Below, in pieces: positions 34,432-43,526 of a stretch of 64,000 bases of DNA; the stretch's first letter is position 1; each line of letters opens with the position of its first letter. The notes beneath the pieces are model-generated. The model ran no database searches and was not told where the DNA came from. It saw only the letters and a program-made list of their open reading frames with translations. A program made the translations under genes and the position numbers. Origin of the DNA: Cupriavidus basilensis (GTDB lineage Bacteria > Pseudomonadota > Gammaproteobacteria > Burkholderiales > Burkholderiaceae); the NCBI RefSeq assembly GCF_000832305.1, contig NZ_CP010536.1, positions 1,550,001 to 1,614,000 on the forward strand. The letters run 5' to 3'.

Positions 34432-35670
34432 ATGTTCCGGTCTGATTCCCCCCTATTTTTGCGATTCTTCGGCTCTACCCCTCTTACTTCGGTTGCGGCC
34501 TCTGTGCTGTTGACCGTTTCCATGCTGGCCGCCCCTGTGGCCGATGCCGCGACGAAAACGTCGGACACCGCTAAAACCAGCAAAAAGTCGGCAAAAGTCG
34601 CCAAGTCCGAAAAAAAATCGGCAAATTCCCCCTCTAAATCCGCGAAATCCAAGCAGGTCGTCGCGACCAGCGGCAAGGCCGAGCACGCCACGACGCGCAA
34701 GGTCGTGGTACTGAAAAACGGTAAGCGCACCGTGGTGGCGCAGCGCCAGGCGGTACCGGTTCGTGCAGCGTTCATCCCCGCGAAACCCTCGCTGGGCGAG
34801 GCGCTCGGCCTGCGTGACACCGAAGACGCGCTCGCGCTGCGCTCCAGCGTGGCGCTGGTGATGGATCAGAACTCCAACGAAGTGCTGTTCCAGAAGAACG
34901 CCGCCGCGGTCCTGCCGATCGCCTCGATCACCAAGCTGATGACCGCGCTGGTTGTGATGGACGCGCGCCAGCCCATGGACGAGGTGCTCACCATCAACGA
35001 GGAAGACCGCGACAACGAAAAGCACAGCAGTTCGCGCCTGCGCTTTGGCGCGCAGCTCTCCCGTCAGGAGGCGCTCCTGCTGGCGCTGATGTCGTCGGAG
35101 AATCGTGCGGCATCGGTGCTGGGCCGCAGCTACCCGGGCGGCCTGCCGGCCTTTGTGCAGGCCATGAACCGCAAGGCGCGCGAGCTCGGCATGAACGACA
35201 GCCACTTTGTCGATTCGAACGGCTTGTCGAGCAGCAATGTATCGAGCGCGATGGACCTCGTGCGCATGGTCAACGCGGCGTACCGCAATCCCACCATCCG
35301 CGAGTTTTCGACGCAGACCGAGCATGAGGTCAATGTACTGGGCCGCACCCAGCACTACGTCAGCACCAACCGCCTGGTTCGCGGCGGCAACTGGGAGATC
35401 GGCCTGCAGAAAACAGGCTTTATCTCCGAGGCTGGCCAGTGCCTGGTGATGCAGGCACGCGTAAATGGCCGCAATGTGGTGATGGTGTTCCTGGATTCCG
35501 TTGGCAAGCTGTCCCGCTTCGCCGATGCCAACCGCGTCAAGGACTGGCTGGAACACGTGCAGACCGGGCCTGGCCGCCCTTTTCCGACGTCCCCAAACCT
35601 GACGCAAGGGCCTGGCAACCCCACTAGCCCCCAGGCAATCCTGACCGCCCAGCAGCCTCGCGGCATCTGA
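34432..35670 (+). CDS. pbpG: D-alanyl-D-alanine endopeptidase (PBP7)
   Basis: A 412-residue S11-family penicillin-binding protein that trims peptidoglycan cross-links in the periplasm. A signal peptide is followed by a long Lys/Ser-rich stretch (residues 40-110) that may bind the wall or DNA. The catalytic triad motifs are SITK, SEN (in SSENRAAS) and KTG (in LQKTGF). It is longer than E. coli PBP7 because of the basic N-terminal region and a Pro-rich tail. Confidence 0.93.
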   Translation: MFRSDSPLFLRFFGSTPLTSVAASVLLTVSMLAAPVADAATKTSDTAKTSKKSAKVAKSEKKSANSPSKSAKSKQVVATSGKAEHATTRKVVVLKNGKRTVVAQRQAVPVRAAFIPAKPSLGEALGLRDTEDALALRSSVALVMDQNSNEVLFQKNAAAVLPIASITKLMTALVVMDARQPMDEVLTINEEDRDNEKHSSSRLRFGAQLSRQEALLLALMSSENRAASVLGRSYPGGLPAFVQAMNRKARELGMNDSHFVDSNGLSSSNVSSAMDLVRMVNAAYRNPTIREFSTQTEHEVNVLGRTQHYVSTNRLVRGGNWEIGLQKTGFISEAGQCLVMQARVNGRNVVMVFLDSVGKLSRFADANRVKDWLEHVQTGPGRPFPTSPNLTQGPGNPTSPQAILTAQQPRGI

Positions 35671-35711
35671 TGGCGGCACCGGAGTGATCTGGCCGCCTGC
35701 TGCTTGAAGTC

Positions 35712-35742
35712 AAAAAACGCGCCGTCACCGGCGCGTTTTTCC
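35712..35742. terminator. Bidirectional terminator between pbpG and the FAD dehydrogenase gene
   Basis: AAAACGCGCCG-TCAC-CGGCGCGTTTT with T runs on both strands, between two convergent genes. Confidence 0.9.
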
Positions 35743-35762
35743 TTGGGGAGTGGGCGGCGCGC

Positions 35763-37175
35763 TTAGAGCAGCTTGCCCGGATTCATGATGCCGGCCGGAT
35801 CCAGCAACTGCTTGATGCCCCGCATCATGCGCAGCTCGAGTGGGTCCTTGAGGCGCAGGAAATCATCGCGCTTGAGCTGGCCGATGCCATGCTCGGCGCT
35901 GATGCTGCCGCCGTAGCGCGCCACCTCATCCAGCACTTCGGCGGTCAGCGCCTTGCCATGCTGCGCGGTCCAGTCGCGCTGCGCGCCCGCGGGGCGCGAC
36001 AGGTTGTAGTGCAGGTTGCCGTCGCCGAAATGCCCAAAGATAAACGGGCGGATGCTGGGACTGATGGCCTTGAGGCGCGCCTCCATCGACACCATGAAGG
36101 CTGGGATCTGCTCGATCGGCAGCGACACATCGTGCTTCAGGTGCGGCCCGTCGGCACGCTGGGCCTCGGAGATTTCCTCGCGCAGCTTCCACAGGCTCTG
36201 CAGTTGCGACAGCGACGCAGAGACGGCGGCGTCCAGGCACAGTTCGCGCTCCAGCGCCTCGCCAATCACGCGCTCCAGCAGCACGTTGAGGGCGGCTTCG
36301 TCGGTGGTGTCGGCCAGCTCCACCAGCACATAGGCGGGATAGCGTTGGCTGAAGGGCTCCTGCACGCCCTCCGCGTGCTTGAGCACGAGGTCGACACAAT
36401 CGCCGGTGAAGAATTCGAAGGCTTGCAGGCGAGCGCCGCACTGCGCGAACAGCAACTCGAAGAGCTCCAGCGCCTGCAGCGGGGAGGCCACCGCCGCAAG
36501 CACTACCGAGCGTGCGTCAGTGCGCGGAAACAGGCGCAGCGCTGCCGCGGTAATGACGCCCAGCGTGCCTTCCGAGCCGATCAGCAATTGCTTGAGGTCG
36601 TAGCCGGTGTTGTCCTTGCGCAAGGCGCGCAGGCCGTGAAAGATCTCGCCATTGGGCAGCACGGCTTCCACGCCCAGCACCAGCTCGCGGGTCATGCCGT
36701 AGCGCACCACATTGACCCCGCCCGCGTTGGTCGCGAGATTGCCGCCGATCTGGCAGGAGTCCTCGGCCGCCAGGCTGAGCGGCAGCAGGCGATGCGCCTC
36801 CTGCGCGGCGCGCCGCAGGTTGCCCAGGATGCAGCCCGCTTCGGCGATGAGCGTGTTGGCGATGGTATCGATCGAGCGGATCGCGTTCATGCGGTCCATG
36901 CTCAGGACCACGTTGGCGGGGCTGCTGTCCGGCGCGGCGCCGCCGCACAGGCCGGTGTTGCCACCACGCGGCACCACCGGCACCGCGGCCTGCTGGCATA
37001 AGGCCAGGCAACGTGCCACTTCATCCACCGAGCGCGGGCGCACCACGGCCTGCGCATTGCCACGGTAAAGGCCGCGCCAGTCGGCGAGCCACGGTGCAAC
37101 CTGGTCTGGCTCGGTGGCGACCACGTCGGGGCCTAGCGCCTCGATCAGGCGGGGCAGGAAAGCTAAGTCTTGCAT
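35763..37175 (-). CDS. FAD-linked 2-hydroxyacid dehydrogenase (GlcD / D-lactate dehydrogenase type)
   Basis: A 470-residue VAO-fold flavoprotein. The FAD-binding part has PRGGNTGLCGGAAP and GGNLATNAGGVNVVRYG; the C-terminal part has FGHFGDGNLHYNL and SAEHGIGQLKRDDF. This pattern fits D-lactate, D-2-hydroxyglutarate and related 2-hydroxyacid dehydrogenases. It follows the FadR-type regulator by 30 bp on the same strand, so that regulator probably controls it. The exact substrate cannot be read from sequence. Confidence 0.88.
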   Translation of the reverse strand: MQDLAFLPRLIEALGPDVVATEPDQVAPWLADWRGLYRGNAQAVVRPRSVDEVARCLALCQQAAVPVVPRGGNTGLCGGAAPDSSPANVVLSMDRMNAIRSIDTIANTLIAEAGCILGNLRRAAQEAHRLLPLSLAAEDSCQIGGNLATNAGGVNVVRYGMTRELVLGVEAVLPNGEIFHGLRALRKDNTGYDLKQLLIGSEGTLGVITAAALRLFPRTDARSVVLAAVASPLQALELFELLFAQCGARLQAFEFFTGDCVDLVLKHAEGVQEPFSQRYPAYVLVELADTTDEAALNVLLERVIGEALERELCLDAAVSASLSQLQSLWKLREEISEAQRADGPHLKHDVSLPIEQIPAFMVSMEARLKAISPSIRPFIFGHFGDGNLHYNLSRPAGAQRDWTAQHGKALTAEVLDEVARYGGSISAEHGIGQLKRDDFLRLKDPLELRMMRGIKQLLDPAGIMNPGKLL

Positions 37176-37205
37176 GATGGGTCTATCCGGAGTGGCAATG
37201 CGGCT

Positions 37206-37952
37206 TCAGGCCGCGGAATGAGTGGGATCCTGGCCGCTGGTGAGGGGCTTGCCGCGCGCTGCCAGCTGCAGGCCCAGGCGTGCCGCCGCACCGCGCAGGT
37301 GGGCTACCGCCGCGGCGCGCGCTTGTTCAGGGTTGCCGGCGCGGATCGCGTGGAATATGGCCAGGTGTTCCTGGTGGACCTGTTCGGACAGGCCCTCCTG
37401 CTGGCGGGTATTGAGCCGCGCCACATGCACGGCCTGGTGCAGTTGCAGGTTCAGGTACTGCAGCAACTGCAGGTAGTACTTGTTGTGGGTGGCGGTGGCG
37501 ATCGCCACATGGAAGGCCGTGTCTGCCTCGGCGCTGTGGTGCGGGTCGTGCAATTGCGCCGCGAGCCGGTCCAGCAGCGCCTGCATGCCGGCGACATCCT
37601 GCGCGGTGCGCCGCAGCGCCGCCAGCGCGGCGGCGGCGCTTTCCAGATTGAGCCGCAGCTCGTAGATGCTGGCCAGTTCGTCGCGATCGATGCCGATTTC
37701 CTGCGGCAGCTGGAAGCCGGCATTGCCCACGCGCGAGCGCACCGTGCTACCCACGCCCTGGCGGCTTTCCACCAGGCCTTGGGAGCGCAGGTGCTCGGTC
37801 ACCTCGCGGATGACGGCCGGGCTGACACCGTATTGCTCGGCAAGCTGCTTGCCGGTCGGCAGCCGGGCGCCAACGGGGTAGGTGCCGCCGGCGATCTCGG
37901 CGCGCAACTGCTGGGTTACCTGTTCGGTGAGGGTAATGGCTTTGGTCCGCAT
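37206..37952 (-). CDS. GntR-family regulator, FadR/FCD subfamily
   Basis: A 248-residue regulator. The winged helix (residues 8-75) includes RLPTGKQLAEQYGVSPAVIR, and an FCD ligand domain from about residue 95 carries metal-binding His in DTAFHVAIATAT-type and AIFHAIRAGN stretches. Regulators of this type sense organic acids, matching the 2-hydroxyacid dehydrogenase gene it precedes. A nested set of inverted repeats lies just upstream of its start. Confidence 0.9.
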   Translation of the reverse strand: MRTKAITLTEQVTQQLRAEIAGGTYPVGARLPTGKQLAEQYGVSPAVIREVTEHLRSQGLVESRQGVGSTVRSRVGNAGFQLPQEIGIDRDELASIYELRLNLESAAAALAALRRTAQDVAGMQALLDRLAAQLHDPHHSAEADTAFHVAIATATHNKYYLQLLQYLNLQLHQAVHVARLNTRQQEGLSEQVHQEHLAIFHAIRAGNPEQARAAAVAHLRGAAARLGLQLAARGKPLTSGQDPTHSAA

Positions 37953-37961
37953 GCCCAGCAG

Positions 37962-38027
37962 GATATAGCTATTCAGGTTATCTGAAAACTAAGGGTATAT
38001 ACTTAGTTTTGGCTGAAGCTATCCGGA
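37962..38027. promoter_or_regulatory. Nested palindromes upstream of the FadR-type regulator
   Basis: Three inverted repeats lie in 66 bp: TTCAG-GTTAT-CTGAA (37972-37986), AAAACTAAG (37985-37993) with CTTAGTTTT (38002-38010), and outer GGATATAGCT with AGCTATCC. The AT-rich centre (GGTATATA) may be the promoter -10. Autoregulation is likely. Confidence 0.55.
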
Positions 38028-38115
38028 GGGGAAGGGGGTAGGAAAGGGGAAGCGGGCGAGGTAAGGGTTCGGCGCGAAGGGCGCGTGGCTCCCCGCACCG
38101 TCCACCCCGCCGTGT

Positions 38116-38901
38116 TCAGGCTGCGGCGTCAGTCGCGTAGCCCATGCCGCGCGAGATCTGCAGCGCGGTTTCCTTCAGGTTTTGCAGCCAGCTGTCCTGC
38201 AGGCGGTCGGCCGGGGCCGAGAGCGACAATCCGGCCACCAGACGGCGCGAGTCGTCGTAGATGCCGGCGGCGATGCAACGCACGCCGAGTTCCAGCTCTT
38301 CGTTGTCGCGCGCGTAGCCGTTGGTGCGCACCCAGTTGAGCTCGCGCTCGAGCTTGATCAGGTCGGTGATCGAGGTGCGGGTGTGGCCGGCCAGCCCGGT
38401 GCGGGTGGCGTAGTTGCGAACGCGCGCCACTTCATCGGCGGCGAGAAACAGCTTGCCGACCGAAGTCAGGTGCAGCGGTGCGCGCCCGCCAATGGCGCGC
38501 ACCACCTGCATGCCAGAGCGCTCGCTATAGGCACGCTCGATGTAGACGATCTCGTCGCCTTGCCGCACCGACAGGTTCACCGTCTGGCCCGTCACGCGGT
38601 GCAGGGCCCGCATCGGTGCCAGCGCGGCATCGCGTACCGACAGGCGGGCCTTGACCAGGTTGCCGAGCTCCAGCAGCCGCATGCCAAGCCGGTAGCTGCC
38701 CGGATCGGAGCGGTCCACAAAACGGCAGGCCACCATGTCATTGAGGATGCGGTGCGCGGTGGAAGGGTGCAGCCCGGTAGTCAGCGACAGCTCCTTGAGG
38801 CTGACCGGATCAGCGTGCTGGGCGAGCGCATCCAGCAGGGTCATCATGCGTTCGATGACCTGGATGGACGTCTTGCCGGGGGCTTTGTCTGCTTCTGCCA
38901 T
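38116..38901 (-). CDS. IclR-family transcriptional regulator
   Basis: A 261-residue IclR regulator. The winged helix (residues 14-75) has LSLTTGLHPSTAHRILNDM, and an effector domain follows with AIGGRAPLHLTSVGKLFLA and the C-terminal ELELGVRCIAAGIYDDS. It is divergent from lutAB, so it is a candidate regulator of lactate oxidation, though this is positional inference. An imperfect palindrome (CACATTGTGAAA / TTTCAATGGGTG, about 38950-38974) lies in the gap upstream. Confidence 0.9.
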   Translation of the reverse strand: MAEADKAPGKTSIQVIERMMTLLDALAQHADPVSLKELSLTTGLHPSTAHRILNDMVACRFVDRSDPGSYRLGMRLLELGNLVKARLSVRDAALAPMRALHRVTGQTVNLSVRQGDEIVYIERAYSERSGMQVVRAIGGRAPLHLTSVGKLFLAADEVARVRNYATRTGLAGHTRTSITDLIKLERELNWVRTNGYARDNEELELGVRCIAAGIYDDSRRLVAGLSLSAPADRLQDSWLQNLKETALQISRGMGYATDAAA

Positions 38902-38949
38902 GGGGAAATGTTGCCGTGCGGCAAATTAAGCGGTTGCCTGATTCTATCT

Positions 38950-38974
38950 CACATTGTGAAAATTTCAATGGGTG
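38950..38974. promoter_or_regulatory. Imperfect palindrome in the IclR/lut divergent region
   Basis: CACATTGTGAAAATTTCAATGGGTG has GTGAAA-type and TTTCAA-type halves arranged as in IclR operators. It lies about 50 bases from the regulator start and 165 from lutA. Confidence 0.3.
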
Positions 38975-39138
38975 AAATGGCATTGCCGCAAGAATCTTCT
39001 GATTTTGCCGGTGGCGAATGTGTCGAAAAGGGCATGCATAAATGCGGCGAATTCACCCCTGCCGTGCACGCTTTTGTATGCTGGCCGGTGCGCAAGGGCG
39101 CATAATTGCGGGGTTTCGGGGTCTGGAAAAGGGAAACA

Positions 39139-39864
39139 ATGCGAGTTGGTCTGTTCGCCACCTGCCTGGTGGACCTCATGCGTCCGGAAATCGGCTTCTC
39201 GGTGCTCAAGTTGCTGGAGAAGGCTGGCTTCGAGGTGATGGTGCCCGAAGCCCAGACCTGTTGCGGGCAACCTGCCTACAACTCGGGCGAGCGCACGGCA
39301 TCGCGTGGCCTGGCGGAAAAATTCCTGCGCGAGTTCGAAATGTTCGACTACGTGGTGATTCCATCCGGCTCCTGCGGCGGCATGGTGCTGCATCACTATG
39401 CGGACCTGCTCGGCGACGATCCCGAGTTGAATGGCCGCTACGAAGGCCTGCGCTCGCGCGTGTTCGAGCTGACCGATTTCCTGGTCAATGTGGCCAAGCT
39501 GGGCGAGTTCGATTCAAAGTTCACGGGCCGCATTACCTACCATGACTCCTGCTCCGGCTTGCGCGAACTGGGCGTCAAGAGCCAGCCCCGCGCTCTGCTG
39601 GCGCAATTGCCCGGTGTGCAGCTGAGCGAGATGAAGGACTGCGAGGCTTGCTGCGGATTCGGCGGCACCTTCTCGGTCAAGTACGGCAATATCTCCACGG
39701 CCATCGTCGATGAGAAGTGCGCCAACATCAAGGCCAGCGGCGCCGATGCCGTGGTGCTGGGCGACCTCGGCTGCATGCTCAATATCGAGGGGCGCCTGCG
39801 CAGGACCGGCGACACGCGTACCCAGGTGCTGCATATCGCGCAAGTGCTCGCCGGCGATGCCTGA
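39139..39864 (+). CDS. lutA: LutA-like lactate oxidation protein (CCG domains)
   Basis: A 241-residue LutA/YkgE protein, a component of the LutABC L-lactate oxidation complex. It carries two cysteine-rich CCG motifs, ETCCGQPAYNSG-like (here QTCCGQPAYNSG) and CEACCGFGGTFSVKY, which bind an Fe-S cluster or flavin partner. The ATG at 39139 (MRVGLFATCLVDLMRP) is the family start; the frame extends slightly upstream. It precedes lutB by 41 bp. Confidence 0.93.
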   Translation: MRVGLFATCLVDLMRPEIGFSVLKLLEKAGFEVMVPEAQTCCGQPAYNSGERTASRGLAEKFLREFEMFDYVVIPSGSCGGMVLHHYADLLGDDPELNGRYEGLRSRVFELTDFLVNVAKLGEFDSKFTGRITYHDSCSGLRELGVKSQPRALLAQLPGVQLSEMKDCEACCGFGGTFSVKYGNISTAIVDEKCANIKASGADAVVLGDLGCMLNIEGRLRRTGDTRTQVLHIAQVLAGDA

Positions 39865-39905
39865 TCCCGGCCAGCTGAAAAACAAACCTTAGCGAGATCC
39901 CCGCT

Positions 39906-41315
39906 ATGCAAGTTCGCAGCATGGAGTTCAAAGCGCGCGCGGGCCAGAAGCTGGCCGACCAGCGCCTACAGCAGAACCTCAAGAAGCTCTCCACCAAGTT
40001 CGTCACGGCGCGCGCCGACGCCATCCGCGACATCGACTTCGATGCCACCCGCGAGGCACTCAAGGAGCGTCGCGACCGCGCGCTGCAGAACCTCGACGTC
40101 TGGCTTGCCACCTTCGAGGAGAACGCCACGCGCCGCGGCGCCACCGTGCTGTTTGCCGAGACCACGGCCGACGCCGCGCGGCTGGTAGCCGAGATTGCGC
40201 AAAAGCACGGGGTGAAGAAGGTCATCAAGAGCAAATCGATGGTGACCGAGGAAATGCGCCTGAACCAGGTGCTGGGCGAGATGGGCGTGCAGAGCATCGA
40301 GACGGACCTGGGCGAATACATCCTGCAGATCAACGATGCCGAGCCGCCGTCGCACATCATTGCCCCGGTGGTGCACAAGGACAAGGAAGAGATCGCCGAT
40401 CTCTTCGCCAAGGTCCACCACAAACCGCGCCTGACCGATATCTCGGAGATGACGCGCGAGGCGCGTGAAGTGCTGCGGCCGGAATTCCTGTCGGCCGACA
40501 TGGGCGTGACCGGCGGCAATTTCATCATCGCCGAAACAGGCTCGGTGGCGGTGGTGACCAATGAAGGCAACGAGGGCATGTGCACGGTGATGCCGCGCGT
40601 GCACGTGGCCGTGACCGGCATCGAGAAGGTGCTGCCGACGCTGGAAGACCTGGCCACCGTGATGCGGCTGCTGCCGCGCTCGGCTACCGGCCAGGCCATC
40701 TCGAATTACTTTTCGCTGCTGACCGGCCCGCGCGCCGAGGGTGAGCGCGACGGCCCGGAGCATATGTATTTCGTGCTGGTCGACGGCGGGCGCAGCGGCC
40801 TGATCGGCGGCGACTTCCAGGACATGCTGCGCTGCATCCGCTGCGGCGCTTGCATGAACCATTGCCCGGTGTACCAGAAGATCGGCGGCCATGCCTATGG
40901 CTGGGTCTACCCTGGCCCGATGGGCAGCGTGCTGACGCCGAGCTATGTCGGCATCGCCAACGCGCTGGACCTGCCGCAGGCTGCCACGCTGTGCGGAGAA
41001 TGCAACCGCGTGTGCCCGGCTTCGATCCCGCTGTCGGACCTGCTGCGCAAGCTGCGCGAGAAGCAGATGGAGCGTGGCCTGCGTCCCTGGCAGGAGCGGC
41101 TCGGGCTGCAAGTGTGGGGCTTTGTGGCGCGCCGCCCGGGGCTATACGCCTTCGCCACCCGCATCGGCGCGCGTTTGCTCGCGCGCATGGGCGGCAGCAG
41201 CAAGCTGATTGCCCGCTTGCCGATGGCTGGCCGTGGCTGGACCGAGACCCGCGACTTGCCGGCGCCGAGCGGACGCACGTTCCGCGAACTTTACAAAGAA
41301 AGGAGGGCGCGTTGA
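39906..41315 (+). CDS. lutB: LutB-like iron-sulfur lactate oxidation protein
   Basis: A 469-residue LutB/YkgF protein. The N-terminal two thirds form the LUD domain (VTEEMRLNQVLGEMG, DMGVTGGNFIIAETGSVA), followed by two [4Fe-4S] motifs, CIRCGACMNHCPVY and CGECNRVCP. With LutA and LutC it oxidises L-lactate to pyruvate. No lutC follows; instead a 91-residue frame starts on its stop codon (TGATG). Confidence 0.94.
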   Translation: MQVRSMEFKARAGQKLADQRLQQNLKKLSTKFVTARADAIRDIDFDATREALKERRDRALQNLDVWLATFEENATRRGATVLFAETTADAARLVAEIAQKHGVKKVIKSKSMVTEEMRLNQVLGEMGVQSIETDLGEYILQINDAEPPSHIIAPVVHKDKEEIADLFAKVHHKPRLTDISEMTREAREVLRPEFLSADMGVTGGNFIIAETGSVAVVTNEGNEGMCTVMPRVHVAVTGIEKVLPTLEDLATVMRLLPRSATGQAISNYFSLLTGPRAEGERDGPEHMYFVLVDGGRSGLIGGDFQDMLRCIRCGACMNHCPVYQKIGGHAYGWVYPGPMGSVLTPSYVGIANALDLPQAATLCGECNRVCPASIPLSDLLRKLREKQMERGLRPWQERLGLQVWGFVARRPGLYAFATRIGARLLARMGGSSKLIARLPMAGRGWTETRDLPAPSGRTFRELYKERRAR

Positions 41316-41590
41316 TGGCCACGACGACGAACAATGCACCGGCGCTGGCAACCATGCGCGCCGCACTCGAACAACACATCGGCGGCCAGCTCGCGGCCGA
41401 TGGCCTGGTGCGCAGCTGGCGCGAGGCAGCTCCCGGCCTGGTGCTGCCGCCGATGTTCGGGCAGGCGATGGAAGAGTTGCTGCGCCGGCTGGAGATGGCG
41501 GCGGTATTTGCGCAAGATAGCTGCTCGTTCTCGAGCACCGCCGTCACCGACCAGCTCAAGCGCTGGCTGGACAAGGCGGCCACAGCCTGA
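41315..41590 (+). CDS. Small protein coupled to lutB, unrecognised
   Basis: A 91-residue acidic, helical protein (MATTTNNAPALATMRAALEQ at the start; VTDQLKRWLDKA at the end). Its ATG overlaps the lutB stop (TGATG), and AAGGAGG lies 10 bases before it, so it is clearly translated with lutB. It holds the place where lutC would be expected but does not look like the LUD domain. It is the last gene before the terminator. Confidence 0.7.
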   Translation: MATTTNNAPALATMRAALEQHIGGQLAADGLVRSWREAAPGLVLPPMFGQAMEELLRRLEMAAVFAQDSCSFSSTAVTDQLKRWLDKAATA

Positions 41591-41613
41591 GCAGCCACAC
41601 GCTGTGCCCGAAT

Positions 41614-41647
41614 GCAAAAGGCCCCCGCTCAAGCAGGGGCCTTTTGC
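41614..41647. terminator. Bidirectional terminator between the lut operon and the ABC importer
   Basis: GCAAAAGGCCCC and GGGGCCTTTTGC arms surround a 10-base loop, with A and T runs giving function on both strands. Confidence 0.9.
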
Positions 41648-41681
41648 ATGGGTGCGTGGCTAAGCGAACGAAGCGCGAGGC

Positions 41682-42485
41682 TCAGCCCAGCAGCAGGGCA
41701 TCATCATCGAGCTGCTCATGCCGCGTCTGCTCGAACATGCGCAGCAGGTCCGGCACGTCCAGCCCGGCGCGTTGGTCGCCCGACACGTCCAGCACCACCT
41801 GGCCCTGATGCAGCATCACCGTGCGTTGCCCGTAGTCCAGCGCCTGGCGCATGCTGTGCGTGACCATCATCGTGGTGAGCTTGGCTTGCTCCACGATCTT
41901 GGCGGTCATCTCCAGCACGAAGGCGGCGGTCTTCGGGTCCAGCGCAGCGGTGTGCTCGTCCAGCAGCAGGATGCGCGAGGGCTGCAGCGAGGCCATCAGC
42001 AAGCTCACGGCCTGGCGCTGTCCGCCCGACAGCAGGCCGATGCGGTCGGTCAGGCGGTTTTCCAGGCCGAGGTTGAGCAGGCGCAGCTTGTCGCGGAATA
42101 GCTCGCGCGAGGGCTTGTTCAGCGCCGCGCGAAAGCCCCGGCGGCTGCCGCGCGCCATGGCCAGCGCCATGTTTTCTTCGATCGTCAGTGCCTCGCAGGT
42201 GCCCGCCATCGGGTCCTGGAAGACGCGCGCCACCAGCGGGGCACGGTCCCAGGCCGGCTTGCGCGTGACATCGACGTCGTCGATCGTGATGCGGCCGCTG
42301 TCCACCATCTGATCGCCGCTGATGGCATTGAGGAAGGTGGACTTGCCGGCGCCATTGGAGCCGATCACGGCAACGAACTGGCCCGTCGGGATATCCAGGC
42401 TGAGGCCGCGCAGCGCGCGCGTCTCGATCGGGGTGCCGGGATTGAAGGTGAGTTTCAGGTCTTGTGCGCGCAGCATCTCAGGCAC
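41682..42485 (-). CDS. ABC transporter ATP-binding protein (TrpZ-like)
   Basis: A 267-residue ATPase with Walker A GSNGAGKSTFL, signature LSGGQRQAVSL and Walker B RILLLDEHTAAL, then a switch His in MVTHSMRQAL. It overlaps the permease gene by 8 bp. With the permease and PF04392-type binding protein upstream it forms a TrpXYZ-like importer, a group whose characterised members bind aromatic amino acids. Confidence 0.92.
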   Translation of the reverse strand: MPEMLRAQDLKLTFNPGTPIETRALRGLSLDIPTGQFVAVIGSNGAGKSTFLNAISGDQMVDSGRITIDDVDVTRKPAWDRAPLVARVFQDPMAGTCEALTIEENMALAMARGSRRGFRAALNKPSRELFRDKLRLLNLGLENRLTDRIGLLSGGQRQAVSLLMASLQPSRILLLDEHTAALDPKTAAFVLEMTAKIVEQAKLTTMMVTHSMRQALDYGQRTVMLHQGQVVLDVSGDQRAGLDVPDLLRMFEQTRHEQLDDDALLLG

Positions 42486-43374
42486 CTCCGTTCTTGCGGC
42501 CGAACAGCTTCTTGCGGGTTCCCGGCAGCACCAGGGCGCCGGTCACCAGTACAGCCGTGACCAGGTTCAGGTCTTGGGCCTTGAGGCCGATGAACTCGCT
42601 GTTCAGGGCCAGCGCAATGAAGAAGCGGTAGAGGATGGCGCCCAGCACCACGGCCAGCGTGGTGTACACCAGCCGGCGCGCCGGCAGGATGCTCTCGCCG
42701 ATGATCACCGCGGCCAGGCCGATCACGATCGTGCCGATGCCCATGGAGATATCGGAGCCGCCCTGGGTCTGCGCGAACAGCGCGCCCGCGAGGGCTACCA
42801 GTCCGTTGGACAGCGCCATGCCCGCCAGCGTGGCGCGGCCGGTGGCGATGCCCTGGGAGCGCGCCATGCGCGGATTGGCGCCGGTGGCTCGCATGGCCAG
42901 GCCGAGCTGCGAGGAGAAGAACCAGTCCAGGCCAAGCTTGGCCACGACCACCACGATCAGCAGCAGCGCGGGGCGCAGCATGTAGTCGGGCATCCAGTCC
43001 GGCTGCAGGATGGTGAAGATGGTCGACTCGGTGATCAGCGGCACATTGGGCTTGCCCATGATGCGCAGATTGATCGAGTACAGCGCGATCATCATCAGGA
43101 TACTGGCCAGCAGGTCCATGATCTTGAGGCGCACGTTGAGCCAGCCGGTGACGAAGCCGGCAAAGGCGCCCGCAACAATCGCCAGCGCGGTGGCGATGAA
43201 CGGATCCTGGCCAGAGGCGATCAGCGTGGCCGCCACGGCGCCACCCAGCGGGAAGCTGCCGTCGACGGTCAGATCGGGGAAATTGAGGATGCGAAAGGAG
43301 ATCAGCACCCCCAGGGCGACGAGGCTGAAGATCAGGCCGATCTCCAGGGCACCCAGCAGGGAAAAGAGGGACAT
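42478..43374 (-). CDS. ABC transporter permease (TrpY-like)
   Basis: A 298-residue permease of the branched-chain/TrpY type with eight or more membrane spans (LEIGLIFSLVALGVLISFRI at the N-terminus) and the LNFPDLTVDGSFPLGGA motif specific to PF04392-linked systems. The GATGANPRMARSQGIATG-like loop (RATGANPRMARSQGI) contacts the ATPase. Confidence 0.9.
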   Translation of the reverse strand: MSLFSLLGALEIGLIFSLVALGVLISFRILNFPDLTVDGSFPLGGAVAATLIASGQDPFIATALAIVAGAFAGFVTGWLNVRLKIMDLLASILMMIALYSINLRIMGKPNVPLITESTIFTILQPDWMPDYMLRPALLLIVVVVAKLGLDWFFSSQLGLAMRATGANPRMARSQGIATGRATLAGMALSNGLVALAGALFAQTQGGSDISMGIGTIVIGLAAVIIGESILPARRLVYTTLAVVLGAILYRFFIALALNSEFIGLKAQDLNLVTAVLVTGALVLPGTRKKLFGRKNGGA

Positions 43375-43491
43375 GGGGGAATCCAGTTGCTTGTGTCCGG
43401 CACGGGAGGCCGAATCTGAAAACGCCTGGCGCGCTGCCCGGGTCAGGCGGCGCGGCGCAGGCGTTTCCGGGGGCGGGCCCGGATAGAGCCA

Positions 43492-43511
43492 CCTGCGCGC
43501 GAACGCGCAGG
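43492..43511. other. Tetraloop hairpin after the binding-protein gene
   Basis: CCTGCGCG-CGAA-CGCGCAGG begins 16 bases past the binding-protein stop and before the permease start. Such stems often stabilise the upstream part of binding-protein mRNAs or attenuate the downstream genes. Confidence 0.5.
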
Positions 43512-43526
43512 GTCAGCGTGCCGTGA

